A stretch of 64,000 nt of DNA, from contig OX393549.1 in NCBI GenBank assembly GCA_947650365.1, forward strand, positions 33,993,075 through 34,057,074, given 5' to 3'. The notes under the pieces are model-generated. The model did no database searches. It saw only the letters and a program-made list of their open reading frames with translations, and was not told the origin of the DNA. Origin of the DNA: Chamaelirium japonicum. Lineage: Eukaryota; Streptophyta; Magnoliopsida; Liliales; Melanthiaceae. Numbering within the stretch: position 1 is the first letter of the stretch; each line of letters opens with the position of its first letter. Below, piece after piece: positions 24,260 to 36,935 of the stretch. The position numbers and the translations under genes were made by a program.

Positions 24260-26595
24260 TGTTGGAAATAAATCCATGGTAGAGGCCCGCAGCGGAAGCA
24301 AAGAATAGGTCCGAGGACCGAGAGCGGTGTGCGTTACATATCAAAAATTTCATCGAAACGATCTACATATGCGTGTATGAAACTAGCATGGCAACTACTC
24401 GAACCCCTAACGACGATCTAACGCAAAAGAACAATCTAGCATGAATGCATGTTCTAATTATGTTAGATCTACTTGTTAGAGATCATACCTGCGTGCAGAA
24501 TCTTTCACCGCGACAAATTTCTTCTTTGTCGATAGAGACGGGCTACGGAACTGCTCGACATAGCTTCGGTACGACGGCCATAACTTTCTGCTCCGAACTC
24601 CGATTGGGCTGAAATTTGGACTGCAGGTAGCCAACTTCGAGACGCAACTTTTCCAACAAGTTTCACGTCGTTTGAACTTCTATAGCTCCCGGAATCGCAA
24701 AAACAATGTTGTTTTCTGTGCAGATTCTGGACAGCAAAAGATTGCGGGAGACTCCTTCTAGTTCACCCGATCTCACACGATGCACGGCACCTCGTCGATG
24801 GATCTCTGAGTGCCTCCATACGACGAGCCTTCTCCTTCTACGAAACACCACGTGAGGAAGACGAGTCGCCATCCAATGGCGCAAGCGAGGGAGAGAGAGA
24901 CGAGAGAGGAGATGCGAAGAGAGGAGAGGGGGCGGCTAGGGTTTCCCCATGCCATGGCTTGCATGGCCGGCCCTAGGGCTTGCCCATGCTACTAATTTCG
25001 TGCACCCTCTCTCTCCTTCTCATATATAGGGCCGGCCTATCCATATGGATAAGGACAGTATGGATAAGGATGATTGATTCAAACCTTATCCCTATATATC
25101 TCTTCTTTATCTCTATCCTTTCCTTGTTTTCGAAAACGGTCAAAACCAGCCCGTTTTCTGCGCCTCATAACCGGCCCCTTCATCGGAGGCAACAACCTCC
25201 CGAAACTAATGGGGCCGGCCTTGACCAGTCTCTCAACACTTAGGGCCGGCCCCCTTAGTGCATAGTGGCGCATGGTATGACCAAAACGCCCTTATGCCAC
25301 TAGTTGACCGTTCCTCGTGTACGAGACTTTGCAAGGCACACATAAGTGAAGTGCACCAGTGATTTCACTATTCTCTGAGGTTCCCGTAGGGTGCCCCTAG
25401 TGAAGTCAACTAGTCAACTCGCAACATGTCCCGGTGCATCGCACCCATGTGGCAAAGTCCACTTATGGCAAGGAATTGCTACATGCGTCTCTGCACTAAC
25501 CTAGGGTTTCCCCTTAGTGCACACACGTAGCTACGCATCTACCGTGCACTAGTGCGAAGCACTCACGGAGCGTATGCTTGGACTTCTCGCTTCCTCTAAC
25601 TACGTTCTGTGTTTCGAGGAGATGGTATAAGAACCGTACATAATGTCGATAAGGTGGAACCTTCAGGGACCAGGGTTCATGGCTTCCAACTCAGACTCGA
25701 TCGACACACTACCCGAGTGTACCATCGATCCTCTGAGTCCGAGTTAACCTGCGTAGCCACCCAGAGTGCGACGCAGGCTGCACTCCAATCCCCCCGGACT
25801 TACTATGTTCTCCCACATACCCCTGCTCTCCGCTTAGTATGGTAAACTCGCTGTCCCTCCACTGGTGCCATGACGCAACTCGAGCGGTGGAGAATACCGT
25901 CAGACTCGAGTGCTCATATGACTCGGTTCCTTCCAGGTTGACCACGTACATCGTACCTCCGATAACTCTGCCGAGTAACCGGATCCGTCACCAGTCGAAC
26001 TGATGACCACCTGGCCAGGGTTTAATACGACGTAGGTCAGACCAAGGAACGCACCTCCCGTTAGGGGTGTGGATAGCCTACAGGAGTGACATGCTGATGC
26101 AACGCCAGCCGGGTAACCCAGTACACCGTGGTTTTGGATCACTGCATCCGGATCCTCACACATTGGTGTGCCAAAGCACCACACAACTGGTTAGTCCACC
26201 AAACATGGCTCCTCAGGGTTTAGGACCGTTTTACCCTAAGCAGAAACACGGTTTAGTGCACCGGTGTCTGCTCACCGATCTGTGCACCGTGTTGGTTCCG
26301 TTCGGTCACAGACACTGTGCCTGGTAATGACCGTGGTGGAGACACCCACGCTCTGTCATCCCAACAGCTTAACCTGATAGGGCGACCAACCCTAATCAGA
26401 GCTGCGAACGTATTTAGGTTACATGGGACCAGTCCCTTGAGTCTCCCACTCAAGAGGATTACCATGTAGCCATGGCTCTCTGTTCTGTAATCAGAACACG
26501 TACTAAGGTACGTACCTAGATGCAATCTTATACTATCAACCATACATAGCTAAACTATAGGTTTTTACGAGCTATAGACCTCACCAATTCTAACA
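24260..26595 (-). repeat. 3' LTR of copia element
   Basis: 2,336 bp. On the plus strand it runs TGTTGGAAATAAATCC to CCAATTCTAACA. It contains the GGCCGGCC-type palindrome region at about 24960-25030, matching its partner, and has no gene. Confidence 0.95.
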
Positions 26596-26605
26596 ATCTC
26601 CCACT
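26596..26605 (-). other. Polypurine tract of copia element
   Basis: The plus-strand ATCTCCCACT reads AGTGGGAGAT on the minus strand directly before the 3' LTR. This is the usual position and composition of a copia polypurine primer. Confidence 0.8.
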
Positions 26606-27345
26606 AGGTCTAACGAGGAATAACGGTGTTGAGCTCTGTAGCTTCTACATGCTACCCAAAAGCCTTTGCAGGAATTCCCTAATGGAATTGGCAACATTGT
26701 CTGTAGATTCCACCTCAGTACCGCTACTTGCATTTCCTCCTATAACTGTCAGATCAAGTGAAGTTTGTACTTGATGGGTTTCCCCTCACGGTGGTGCCTA
26801 GTCTCCTTGGACCTTGCTTACCGCTCTTCTGTTGCAACAACAGATAACTGAGCTTCTGGTACGCATCCCAAGTTCTCTAAGAACTTCCTAAGCCTTACCA
26901 CCTGATATATTACCTAGCACGCAATAACGTGCTAAGCCTCTGTGGTAGAGTCTGTGATTCACTCTTGCTTCACACTCTACCAACTACCGCTTCTAATCCC
27001 AAGATAAAAATAATCCCTGAAATCGATTCTCTGGAACACACATCTGACACTAAAGTTAGATCCTGTGTGTCCAATCGATATCAGGACCTGTGAAGTGCAA
27101 GCTAACTCACAATCCTTACTTAATGAGGATTTCTGAGTATACCCTTCACATCGGTCCAGAGATCTGGACCCGGGTTCAACTGAAACCGACCCATCATTCC
27201 TGCTGCGTAATAGATATCTAGCCTCGTAAAACGAATCTGGCTAGAATCTTATCTTCATGCGTAGCCTGTGACAGCAAGAGAACCTTGCTCTGGTTATCTA
27301 GAGTTACCTTGATTCCCAGAGCATAACTCGCCTCACTAGGGTCTT

Positions 27346-27588
27346 TCACATCGAATTGTGATGACTACAAACCTTTACCGTAAACAATATTCCTACGTCA
27401 TTTTCAATCAGTAGAATATCGTTAACGTAAAGTACTAAATATACCCTTGTAGCTATTTCACCTTTCCTATACCATCTTGGTTTATCCTCATTCTGATCAA
27501 ATCCGTATGAGCGGATTCCCTTGATCAAAATAGATATTCCAACCTGGATGCTTGCATCAGTCCATAAATGGACCGTTGCAACTTGCAT
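27346..27588 (-). pseudogene. Copia reverse transcriptase fragment
   Basis: An 80-codon open stretch contains GFDQNEDKPRWYRK followed by a hydrophobic stretch and LYVNDILLIEND, the copia RT palm region. The catalytic YVDD box reads YVND, losing one aspartate, and neighbouring frames are closed by stops. Non-functional remnant. Confidence 0.85.
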
Positions 27589-27946
27589 TCCATATCTTCC
27601 TAACCTACTGACACAAAGCCTGAGGCTACATCATCCATATGTCCTTTTTCAAATTCTTGTTAGGGAATAACTGTCTTGACATCCATCAACCAGATCTCCC
27701 AACTATAATGGGCTGTGATGGATTAAGAGGATCCGTTATAGACTTAGGCATAGCTACCAGTGAGATGGTTTTGACATAGTCAATCCCTTCTCCTTTGGTA
27801 ACTAATCTAGCTACGTAAGTCTTAATCGGGTGCTCTTCTAATGCACCTTCTACACCCTGAAGGGTGATGTGCTATAAGTGTCAAGACTATTCCAAGGGAC
27901 ATTGATGCAAATTTGCCTCCATGGTCTTTTGTCAGTCAGAGCTGTC

Positions 27947-28210
27947 GGAAGCTCCCACTACTTCTTCGTAGCTCTAGGGATCATCCTCCTGAAACTCTGG
28001 ATTAACTATCAAAGTTTCTCCATAGTATCTTTCAGGAGCTCTGATAGTCCCACAACGACGAGGTGGTGGTGGTACAAAGGAAGCTCCCACTACTTCTTCG
28101 TAGCTCTAGGGATCATCCTCCTGAAACTCTGGATTAACTATCAAAGTTTCTCCATAGCATCTTTCAAGAGCTCTGATGGTCCCACAACGACGAAGTGGTG
28201 GTGGTACAAA
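27947..28210. repeat. 132-bp tandem duplication inside copia interior
   Basis: The segment starting GGAAGCTCCCACTACTTC at 27947 recurs at 28079 with only a few substitutions. Period is 132 bp (44 codons), in the stretch between integrase and reverse transcriptase. Confidence 0.9.
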
Positions 28211-28602
28211 AGTGAATTGTTTCTACAGTACCTGGTATACTAGTTTCTTGTATCATCTACTCCCACTACGTTTTCAGATGCGCACTCTCTACCAGTACCC
28301 AGTAGTTCACCCAGAACTTCCTTACCGGTAAACTTATGGTCTATAATATAATCCTGGTCTAGGTAGATGGTATTCGTAGAAACGATTACCTTCCAAACCT
28401 CAAGATCATAGAACAGTCCACCTTATGCCTCCTAAGGGTAACCTACAAACAGATATACCTGGAACTACATCTCCATCTCATCCCTCTTGTCCTTTTGCAC
28501 AAGTGCAGGACAACCCTATATCTCGAGACTCTATAGTGTCAGCTTTCGCTTAGACCATAGCTCTCTATAGGTCTGAGGCACTGATCTAGATGAGAGAGAG
28601 TT

Positions 28603-28896
28603 TCAGATATAAGCTACTGTTTTAAGGTACAACCCCACCAAAGGGTGGGTAGTACATTTGGCAATATTCATCAGACTACGGACCATGTCAAACAGGGTCC
28701 GATTCCTTCTCTCGGAGACTTCATTCTGACGTGTCATCCTTAGAGCATTTAACTGGGAGATAATCCCATACTCTCTCAGGATCCTATGGAACCCATCCGA
28801 TAGGTTCTTGTTTCCTCGATAAGTCGAAGAGACTCCTATCGTCTGGACGCTCTTGGAACCATAGACGTCAAAATTAACTAACTCCCATACCTTCAT
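28603..28896 (-). pseudogene. Copia integrase fragment
   Basis: A 97-codon frame includes REYGIISQLNALRMTRQNEV, then SERRNRTLFDMVRSLMN, the C-terminal half of the copia integrase catalytic core with the glutamate of the DD-E triad (in SERRNR). Upstream core residues fall in other frames beyond stops. Remnant of pol. Confidence 0.85.
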
Positions 28897-30240
28897 GGCC
28901 CTTTTAGTTATTCTGCCTTCCAGATTACACTCATAGGTTAGAAGGATCTCCGATGATTCTGTGAACAGAAACTCAGCCTTCTTTTACCTCTGAATTTATC
29001 TGAGGAAGAATATCTAAATCAGAGGGGTCACAAATGGGATAGCTTCTCCAAAGGATTTAGATGAATTTCAATTAGACACTGCAGCTGTCATTAAATCTAT
29101 TTCCGAATTCAGATTAAATACAAAGAGATTTTTCTGATCTATTACTCTAACTATGAAGTTATCAATTTAGTCTAGGATACACACCTACGGTGCTATCTAA
29201 AACTAAAAAACTTCATTTACTAAGGAAGAAACAGAACTACATATCTAAAAAACAAAATCTGTATTTCGGAAAAACTAAGACAATCATATCTAACAGCTTC
29301 CACAGCGGCTTATGACATCAGTACCTATGTTAGGATTACTTCACTATAAAGTAGCCTTCTGCTTTCCTTGAATCTCTGTAGACCCGAAGTCTACATTCTA
29401 AGAAGCATAAGAACTGGTACTAGATAGCGACTCAAATCCTAACATCCTGAGGCCATACTCAATCTTCAAATACCCCCTACACTCGCCAAAGCGGAAACAC
29501 TTCCTTCCTTAGCGTTACCAGACTTAGGAGTCCACACTAGTTTCTGCACTAGAATAGTTTTCGATCTCTTATAAGTTACTCCCTTAGGTTCTTCTAAAGA
29601 AGACCTAGGTTAAGCACTAAAGGCTTTGCCTTTAATCTTGATCCCATCCTTTGTCTCTTAGAAATCTCCTTAGAAGTTCTGCGTTTGTCATCTCTAGCTT
29701 GTTAAAGCTAAAGTCTCTGACAACGCCTTCGAGGTTCCAGACAAGGATGCAAGACAGACGTCTTCCACCACCTCGTCATCTGGTACTATGTCTTTGGAAT
29801 CTAGTTCGATCTGGAACTCAAGTATGTATTCCCGAACAAACATACCCTCAGACATCTCGGTACCGACAAGTATCTTGGTGGATAAGCGATGAGTCTACCG
29901 ACTTCGCCTAGCAGACATCTTATGCAAGTAAAACTTTATTAGAGAAGACCCGGCATATCTCTGACTCGCTTCTAAAGAGTTGTCCGCAAGTCTGCTATAA
30001 CATAGTACTTGCACATCTCCTTAGACTCTTGCTAGTCGTCATATGCCCTAGTTAGTGCCCTAGTGATATCTGGACCCGTTACGTCTAGTACAGGGATATT
30101 TAGATTGGATGCCAATGTACGTTTACTACCCTAAGCATAAGCTAAAGATAGCGCTTCCGCTCTACGTAGCTAGAGACCCGATAACTGGTTCTCTTATGGG
30201 ATAGCGGATAGGGGAACTATTTGGTTGAATGAAAATGAAT

Positions 30241-31975
30241 GCAGGAAAACTTATTTTATGGATTTTGAAAATAAGCTAATTATATCCAAATGTCAGCGCT
30301 ACCCTCACAGCGAAGACACCTCTATGGATTAACTTAACCATGTATGTAAGATCTCGGAATAGGCTGCACCTGTCCGAGGGGGCAGTGTGCAGGTCATCCG
30401 CTTACACGAGTCTTTCCCTTGACCCTATCCAAATCTGCCAACTAAGGGCTTTGATGAACCATGGTTATCTTTTGGCCAGTACCACGTGATCACCATTATC
30501 TTCGCAACGAATACCTCACGTGTACTTCGGATGCTTAACCACGAGCCTAGGCAATTACGGAACGGAAGTTCTAACGGCCCCCACGAGGGTGAGTAAAAGC
30601 CTGAACCCTTGGCGCCGTAATCGCCATATCCCGAGGGAGATCACTAAGTAGCTTGGCATGGAAAAACACAGCTCTCACCCGAGGGGGTTGTTGAGTTATG
30701 CCCTCCCACCCGAGCACGAAGTGATTGGCCGTGGAGGCCAGAGGATCTCTAAAAGTCCTCTCTTGCATCCCTTATTAAATTTGAGGGTTATTTAATGCAA
30801 GTATGAGTGTATACTAAGGTCACGACAACCTATACACTAGACCCTGGTCATACCATGCTCCCACTAGCGTTTCAAGCCTTTCGCGAAGCATTAATCGATC
30901 TCGGAATATCATAGTCCCTGCCTCAAGTGGATTTCTCCACTCAAGGGTCATATTACATATCCCAAGAACATCGATGCTTTGCAAACTTGGCTATTATGCT
31001 AATGCCCTGGAGCCTAGCCTAAGGTCAGACTGACAGGAAAGGTCTTCCACTACCATGGCGCCTCGCTTATAAATTTGACGAATGATGTCATAGTAGAATT
31101 CCAACTCATTCTAGGTTTCGATGCTTGCCAAATAGGCACACCCGACTAATCGGGTGTTGACCTAATGGGGGCATAACCAAATGTGAGGAATTCATGCTAT
31201 CATCAAGGGTCAATTAAATAATAGGCGTCACTAGTGGAATCCTATCCTAATAAGGTCGCTAGGACCCGAGGGGAAAGGGCATCCCTCTAACACAAATAAT
31301 CAAATTATCGCATCGGGGTTCTCTACAGAAATATAAAGAACTACTGAAAGAAATAAGCACACAACTGAATCAAGTTCAGGGTCTGACCCCTGAACCTGAC
31401 TGGCACAGCGCAAGCTCTCTGTCTCCTTCGCAAGGCTCTCGATCCGGTGCAAGCCTCTGTATACGATCTCCTGACGCTTTCTGCCCTTTGCCGTCAACGT
31501 GTACGCTTCGCCGGATCGCCATCGTCCTCCAAGGTTCCGCTCATCTTCCCAGTGGTGGATCTCCACGGTAAGTCCTCCTCTTCAATCTGTAACCGAAAAA
31601 GATCTAGTACGCTTCGAGCAAGTGCTCGCTCGTACACAATTTCCTAGAAAGGAAAGGAAAACAAACCTAGCAAAAGCCTGGGAATCAAGGGTGGTAAATC
31701 TTCACCTCTTGCCCGACTATGGCTCTAAAATCTATCAACACACAGAAGAAAAAACATCCAGACAAAATCGCTAACACGGGGTCCGACCCCCGGTAGCAAG
31801 CAATCACATATCCAGAATAATTTTAGAAGCGGCACCCTGCAAGAACGATTCATAGAACATACAAAATCTACTATGCATGATCTACTCGTAGAACCCCGAT
31901 GGCGGCACATACTATTCATGCACGCACATGACGGTTTCATGAAAAAAAAAAACATGAAACGCACACCACTAGCGT
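30241..31975 (-). other. Copia 5' leader and gag-like remnant
   Basis: Between the primer-binding site and gag lies non-coding DNA with CGAGGGGG- and CCCGAG-type motifs at 30390-30720. A minus-strand 65-codon frame at 30571-30768 begins MQERTFRDPLAS, but I do not take it as a confirmed protein. Gag homology further left is weak and broken. Confidence 0.5.
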
Positions 31976-31987
31976 GCTCTGATACTA
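31976..31987 (-). other. Primer-binding site of copia element
   Basis: The minus strand reads TAGTATCAGAGC two bases inside the 5' LTR. This is complementary to the 3' end of initiator tRNA-Met, with one mismatch to TGGTATCAGAGC. Confidence 0.85.
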
Positions 31988-31989
31988 AT

Positions 31990-34326
31990 TGTTGGAAATA
32001 AATCCATGGTAGAGGCCCGCATCGGAAGCAAAGAATAGGTCCGAGGACCGAGAGCGGTGTGCGTTACATATCAAAAATTTCATCGAAACGATCTACATAT
32101 GCGTGTATGAAACTAGCATGGCAACTACTCGAACCCCTAACGATGATCTAACGCAAAAGAACAATCTAGCATGAATGCATGTTCTAATTATGTTAGATCT
32201 ACTTGTTAGAGATCATACCTGCGTGCAGAATCTTTCACCGCGACAAATTTCTTCTTTGTCGATGGAGACGGGCTACGGATCTACTCGACATAGCTTCGGT
32301 ACGACGGCCATAACTTTCTGCTCCGAACTCCGATTGGGCTGAAATTTGGACTGCAGGTAGCCAACTTCGAGACGTAACTTTTCCAACAAGTTTCACGTCG
32401 TTTGAACTTCTATAGCTCCCGGAATCGCAAAAACAATGTTGATTTTCTGTGCAGATTCTGGACAGCAAAAGGTTGCGGGAGACTCCTTCTAGTTCACCCG
32501 ATCTCACACGATGCACGGCACCTCGTCGATGGATCTCTGAGTGCCTCCATATGACGAGCCTTCTCCTTCTACGAAACACCACGTGAGGAAGACGAGTCGC
32601 CATCCAATGGCGCAAGCGAGGGAGAGAGAGACGAGAGAGGAGATACGAAGAGAGGAGAGGGGGCGGCTAGGGTTTCCCCATGCCATGGCTTGCATGGCCG
32701 GCCCTAGGGCTTGCCCATGCTACTAATTTCGTGCACCCTCTCTCTCCTTCTCATATATGGGGCCGGCCTATCCATATGGATAAGGACAGTATGGATAAGG
32801 ATGATTGATTCAAACCTTATCCCTATATATCTCTTCTTTATCTCTATCATTTCCTTGTTTTCGAAAACGGTCAAAACCAGCCCGTTTTCTGCGCCTCATA
32901 ACCGGCCCCTTCATCGGAGGCAACAACCTCCCGAAACTAATGGGGCCGGCCTTGACCAGTCTCTTAACACTTAGGGCCGGCCCCCTTAGTGCATAGTGGC
33001 GCATGGTATGACCAAAACGCGCTTATGCCACTAGTTGACCGTTCCTCGTGTACGAGACTTTGCAAGGCACACATAAGTGAAGTGCACCAGTGATTTCACT
33101 ATTCTCTGAGGTTCCCGTAGGGTGCCCCTAGTGAAGTCAACTAGTCAACTCGCAACATGTCCCGGTGCATCGCACCCATGTGGCAAAGTCCACTTATGGC
33201 AAGGAATTGCTACATGCGTCTCTGCACTAACCTAGGGTTTCCCCTTAGTGCACACACGTAGCTACGCATCTACCGTGCACTAGTGCGAAGCACTCACGGA
33301 GCGTATGCTTGGACTTCTCGCTTCCTCTAACTGCGTTCTGTGTTTCGAGGAGATGGTATAAGAACCGTACATAATGTCGATAAGGTGGAACCTTCAGGGA
33401 CCAGGGTTCATGGCTTCCAACTCAGACTCGATCGACACACTACCCGAGTGTACCATCGATCCTCTGAGTCCGAGTTAACCTGCGTAGCCACCCAGAGTGC
33501 GACGCAGGCTGCACTCCAATCCCCCCGGACTTACTATGTTCTCCCACATACCCCTGCTCTCCGCTTAGTATGGTAAACTCGCTGTCCCTCCACTGGTGCC
33601 ATGACGCAACTCGAGCGGTGGAGAATACCGTCAGACTCGAGTGCTCATATGACTCGGTTCCTTCCAGGTTGACCACGTACATCGTACCTCCGATAACTCT
33701 GCCGAGTAACCGGATCCGTCACCAGTCGAACTGATGACCACCTGGCCAGGGTTTAATACGACGTAGGTCAGACCAAGGAACGCACCTCCCGTTAGGGGTG
33801 TGGATAGCCTGCAGGAGTGACATGCTGATGCAACGCCAGCCGGGTAACCCAGTACACCGTGGTTTTGGATCACTGCATCCGGATCCTCACACATTGGTGC
33901 GCCAAAGCACCACACAACTGGTTAGTCCACCAGACATGGCTCCTCAGGGTTTAGGACTGTTTTACCCTAAGCAGAAACACGGTTTAGTGCACCGGTGTCT
34001 GCTCACCGATCTGTGCACCGTGTTGGTTCCGTTCGGCCACAGACACTGTGCCTGGTAATGACCGTGGTGGAGACACCCACGCTCTATCATTCCAACAGCT
34101 TAACCTGATAGGGCAACCAACCCTAATCAGAGCTGCGAACGTATTTAGGTTACATGGGACCAGTCCCTTGAGTCTCCCACTCAAGAGGATTACCATGTAG
34201 CCATGGCTCTCTGTTCTGTAATCAGAACACGTACTAAGGTACGTACCTAGATGCAATCTTATACTATCAACCATACATAGCTAAACTATAGGTTTTTACG
34301 AGCTATAGACCTCACCAATTCTAACA
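31990..34326 (-). repeat. 5' LTR of copia element
   Basis: 2,337 bp, identical in layout to 24260-26595 with about 22 base differences and one extra A in the TTGATTTTC stretch near 32440. It would hold the element promoter on the minus strand. Confidence 0.95.
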
Positions 34327-34331
34327 GCTAA

Positions 34332-35376
34332 TGCCGCCCCCGGAATCCCAGACCACATGATGGATGGTGATACTTTGGAAAATGACTTGGGCACACAATC
34401 AATATTTTTCTTAAGCGTGGTTGTACTTGAAAAATATTGTAGTGAAAATATTAACACCCTATAAATTTTGAGTATAACTATTAGCACTCACAACTAAATA
34501 AGAGAGACTAACTAGTAAGGGGTATCCCAACCCAAAATTGAATGTTTACATGGAAAACCTATAGATGGGGGCACCCCACATAACCTCCTCCTTTTACTTT
34601 CCGCTCCAATCCAATGCCGCAAACTAACTTTCTCGACTTCTCCCTTTTCATCCTCTTCTTTTTCCTCCGTCATTTGCTTACCTACCTCCACTCGGGTTGT
34701 GATGGTGATATTGTTTGTTACAAGAGTTGCTAGAGGAGGAGGGAGAAGAAAAATTGGAGAAGGAAGGAGGTGGCGGCCTAAGTGTACACATCAATCAAGT
34801 TTTGATACCTTAGGGACCACATTGGTTCATTTTATATTTCAAGTGAGGTGCCCTTATCGATTTTAAAGGTGCAAATAGCATCATTTGAGTTTTTAATTTT
34901 CCTCTCTTTCCCCCTTCAATTTAATCATGCCATTTGGATTTCTTGCACATCTTAACTATCTAGTTGTAATTTCACAAAAAAAAAACTCCATTTATATATG
35001 TTGACAAGACAGTGTCAGCAGCCAACTCCTCTCCATTTAGGTCTCTCTCCACTTTTCCACTGCAGATCTCTGATGAGAGCCGCGTGGCAGGAGCGCCATC
35101 ACAGCCGTCGAACGTGTCACTCCCGAAGACAAGCACACCCAAGTACCCAACAGATGGAAGGATTTACCACCGACCGTTTTATCCATCGGACGGCTGTGAT
35201 TCAGTCTATGCGACGCGGAGAGAGCCCTACTGGAGAGCAGTCGAACACGGGCAGGTCCCTAACGAGAGGAGTCGCAATTTCCTTTGAATTCCTTCAGCTC
35301 TACTCCGTTTCCTACTCCCTTCGAGAGCGCCACCTCAACCAGCTCCGGCCACCGCACCACCTCCTCCCCTTCATCT
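34332..35376 (+). promoter_or_regulatory. Upstream region and putative promoter/5' leader of FRA8-like gene
   Basis: TTTATATATG at 34990-34999 is a plausible TATA box about 500 bp upstream of the ATG. From about 35030 the sequence becomes C-rich and transcript-like. No other gene is seen between the copia element and this point. Confidence 0.4.
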
Positions 35377-35445
35377 ATGGGTTTCTTTAAGCTCCAAGCC
35401 AAAACCCAGATGTCCGTTGGACTCAAAGCAGCTCCGAAGGCCTGA
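35377..35445 (+). promoter_or_regulatory. Upstream ORF (22 codons) in FRA8-like leader
   Basis: ATG at 35377 opens MGFFKLQAKTQMSVGLKAAP and two further residues before TGA at 35443-35445. A second in-frame ATG lies at 35410. It is out of frame with the main ORF and ends 58 bp before its ATG at 35504. If the leader includes it, it could lower translation of the main ORF; this is inferred from position only. Confidence 0.5.
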
Positions 35446-35503
35446 AGCTTCTTGCTCCGCCTCCGCCGCAGCCGCCGCCTCTTTCTCCTCTGCCGCCGCA
35501 CAC

Positions 35504-36935
35504 ATGAAGCTCCCCCACCGGAGAACCCACCACCGTCACCATGAGAAGACCCTCTGTTTCAAAAAGCACTACAGATGGGTCCTATGGCTCTCCCTCTCCG
35601 TCTATCTCTTCCTCTCCTCCTCTTTCTCCCCTTCGTTCTATCTCTTCCCCAATCCCAGAACCACCGTGCTCACCAAGACCGCCCTCCCCGTTAAAACTAA
35701 CCCCCGAGCCATCATCGATACCGTTAGGTCCTTTACCACCACCACCAACGCCGCCGCCGCCGACCCACTGAGGATCTACGTGTACGACCTCCCGTCGAGC
35801 TACAACCGGGACTGGCTGGCGGACCCGCGTTGCGGGTCCCACCTGTTCGCGGCGGAGGTGGCGCTCCACGGCGCCCTCCTCGACTCCCCCGCCCGCACGC
35901 TGGACCCCCTCGACGCCGACCTCTTCTTCGTCCCCGTCTACGTCTCCTGCAACTTCAGCACCCCCAACGGCTTCCCCTCCCTGCGCCACGCCCGCCCCCT
36001 CCTCGCCTCCGCCGTCGCCCACGTCGCCGCCGGCTTCCCCTTCTGGAACCGCTCTCGCGGCCGCGACCACGTCTTCGTCGCCACCCACGACTACGGCGCC
36101 TGCTTCCACGCCATGGAGGATGCGGCGGTCGCCGACGGGATACCGGAGCTCCTCAAGGCCTCGATCCTGCTGCAGACCTTCGGGGTGCAGTCACCGCACG
36201 CCTGCCAGGCGGCCGAGCACGTGCTCATACCTCCGTACGTGCCGCCGCCGGAGGTCGCGCGCCTGCCGGCGCCGGAGACCGTGAAGCGGGACATCTGGGT
36301 GTTCTTCAGAGGGAAGATGGAGGTCCACCCCAAGAACATCAGCGGCCGCTTCTACGGCAAGTAAGTGGTGTACCCTTTTAGCCTATCATCCTCCGCGGTG
36401 TATGGGATCCGTAATTCGAGTAATTAATAAATTAATAAATTTATATTTGTGGTGGTGCAGGAGGGTGAGGACTGAGATATGGAACCGGTTCAGTTCGAAC
36501 CCGAGGTTCTATCTGAAGCGGAAGCGGTTCGAGGGGTACCGGTCGGAGATCGCGCGGTCGGTGTTCTGCCTGTGCCCGCTGGGGTGGGCCCCCTGGAGCC
36601 CACGGCTGGCGGAGTCGGTGGCGCTGGGCTGCGTCCCGGTGATAATCGCCGACGGCATCCGCCTGCCGTTCCCTGAGGCGGTGCCCTGGCCGGAGATATC
36701 GGTGACGGTGGCGGAGCGGGAGGTGGGGCGGCTGGAGGAGGAGCTTGATCGGGTGGCCGCCACCAACCTCTCGGCGATCCAGCGCAACCTGTGGGATCCC
36801 GCGGTCCGGCGGGCGCTGCTGTTCCACCGCCGGATGCAGGTGGGGGACGCGACGTGGCAGGTGCTGCGGGCCCTGGAGGGCAAGCTCGATCGGTCGTGGA
36901 GGCGGCGGGGTGCCAGCCATTCGTGGAGGGGGTAG
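35504..36935 (+). CDS. IRX7: GT47 exostosin-family glycosyltransferase, FRA8/IRX7 (F8H) type
   Basis: Exon 1 is 35504-36360 and exon 2 is 36461-36935, with a 100-bp GTAAGT..GCAG intron in phase 2. Together they give 443 residues, close to the Arabidopsis FRA8 length as I remember it. It is a type II membrane protein: basic N-terminus, membrane segment at about residues 25-45, stem, then an exostosin domain from about residue 89 (LRIYVYDLP). Family landmarks include LDADLFFVPVYVSCNFSTPN, PFWNRSRGRDHVFVATHDYG, FFRGKMEVHPKN, GRFYGK-RVRTEIW across the splice and ARSVFCLCPLGWAPWSPRL. FRA8/IRX7 acts in the Golgi and is needed for the reducing-end tetrasaccharide of glucuronoxylan in secondary walls. 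The first ATG in this frame is at 35504; the frame is open upstream but lacks ATG. Strong GC bias in exon 1. An F8H paralogue assignment is equally possible. Confidence 0.93.

Larger units (their letters stand above)
24260..34326 (-). mobile_element. Complete Ty1/copia LTR retrotransposon, minus orientation, coding region decayed
   Basis: Two near-identical LTRs (24260-26595 and 31990-34326) with TG..CA ends bracket a 5.4 kb interior. The perfect 5-bp target duplication GCTAA flanks it (24255-24259 and 34327-34331). On the minus strand the order is 5' LTR (right), primer-binding site, leader, gag-like DNA (about 30250-29300), integrase (about 28.9-28.6 kb), reverse transcriptase (about 27.6-27.3 kb), polypurine tract, 3' LTR. 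Integrase before reverse transcriptase fixes it as copia. The long LTRs and leader suggest an Angela/SIRE-like lineage, as inference. All coding frames are broken by stops, so the copy is non-autonomous. By eye I count about 22 substitutions and one 1-base indel between LTRs (about 1 percent), implying recent insertion. Confidence 0.95.

Noticed and set aside
24663-26543. Several 60-95 codon frames in the left LTR repeated in the right LTR
   Set aside because: They are inside LTRs, lack protein features and recur only because the LTR is duplicated.
28603-28896. Integrase fragment as an independent gene
   Set aside because: It lies in order within the copia element and its flanking frames are closed.
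35417-35503. N-terminal extension of FRA8-like protein starting at a TTG
   Set aside because: No ATG exists in this stretch; the first in-frame ATG is at 35504.
35582-36381. Overlapping long frames on both strands over the FRA8-like exon 1
   Set aside because: High GC keeps all frames open; only the frame with exostosin motifs and correct splice continuation is real.
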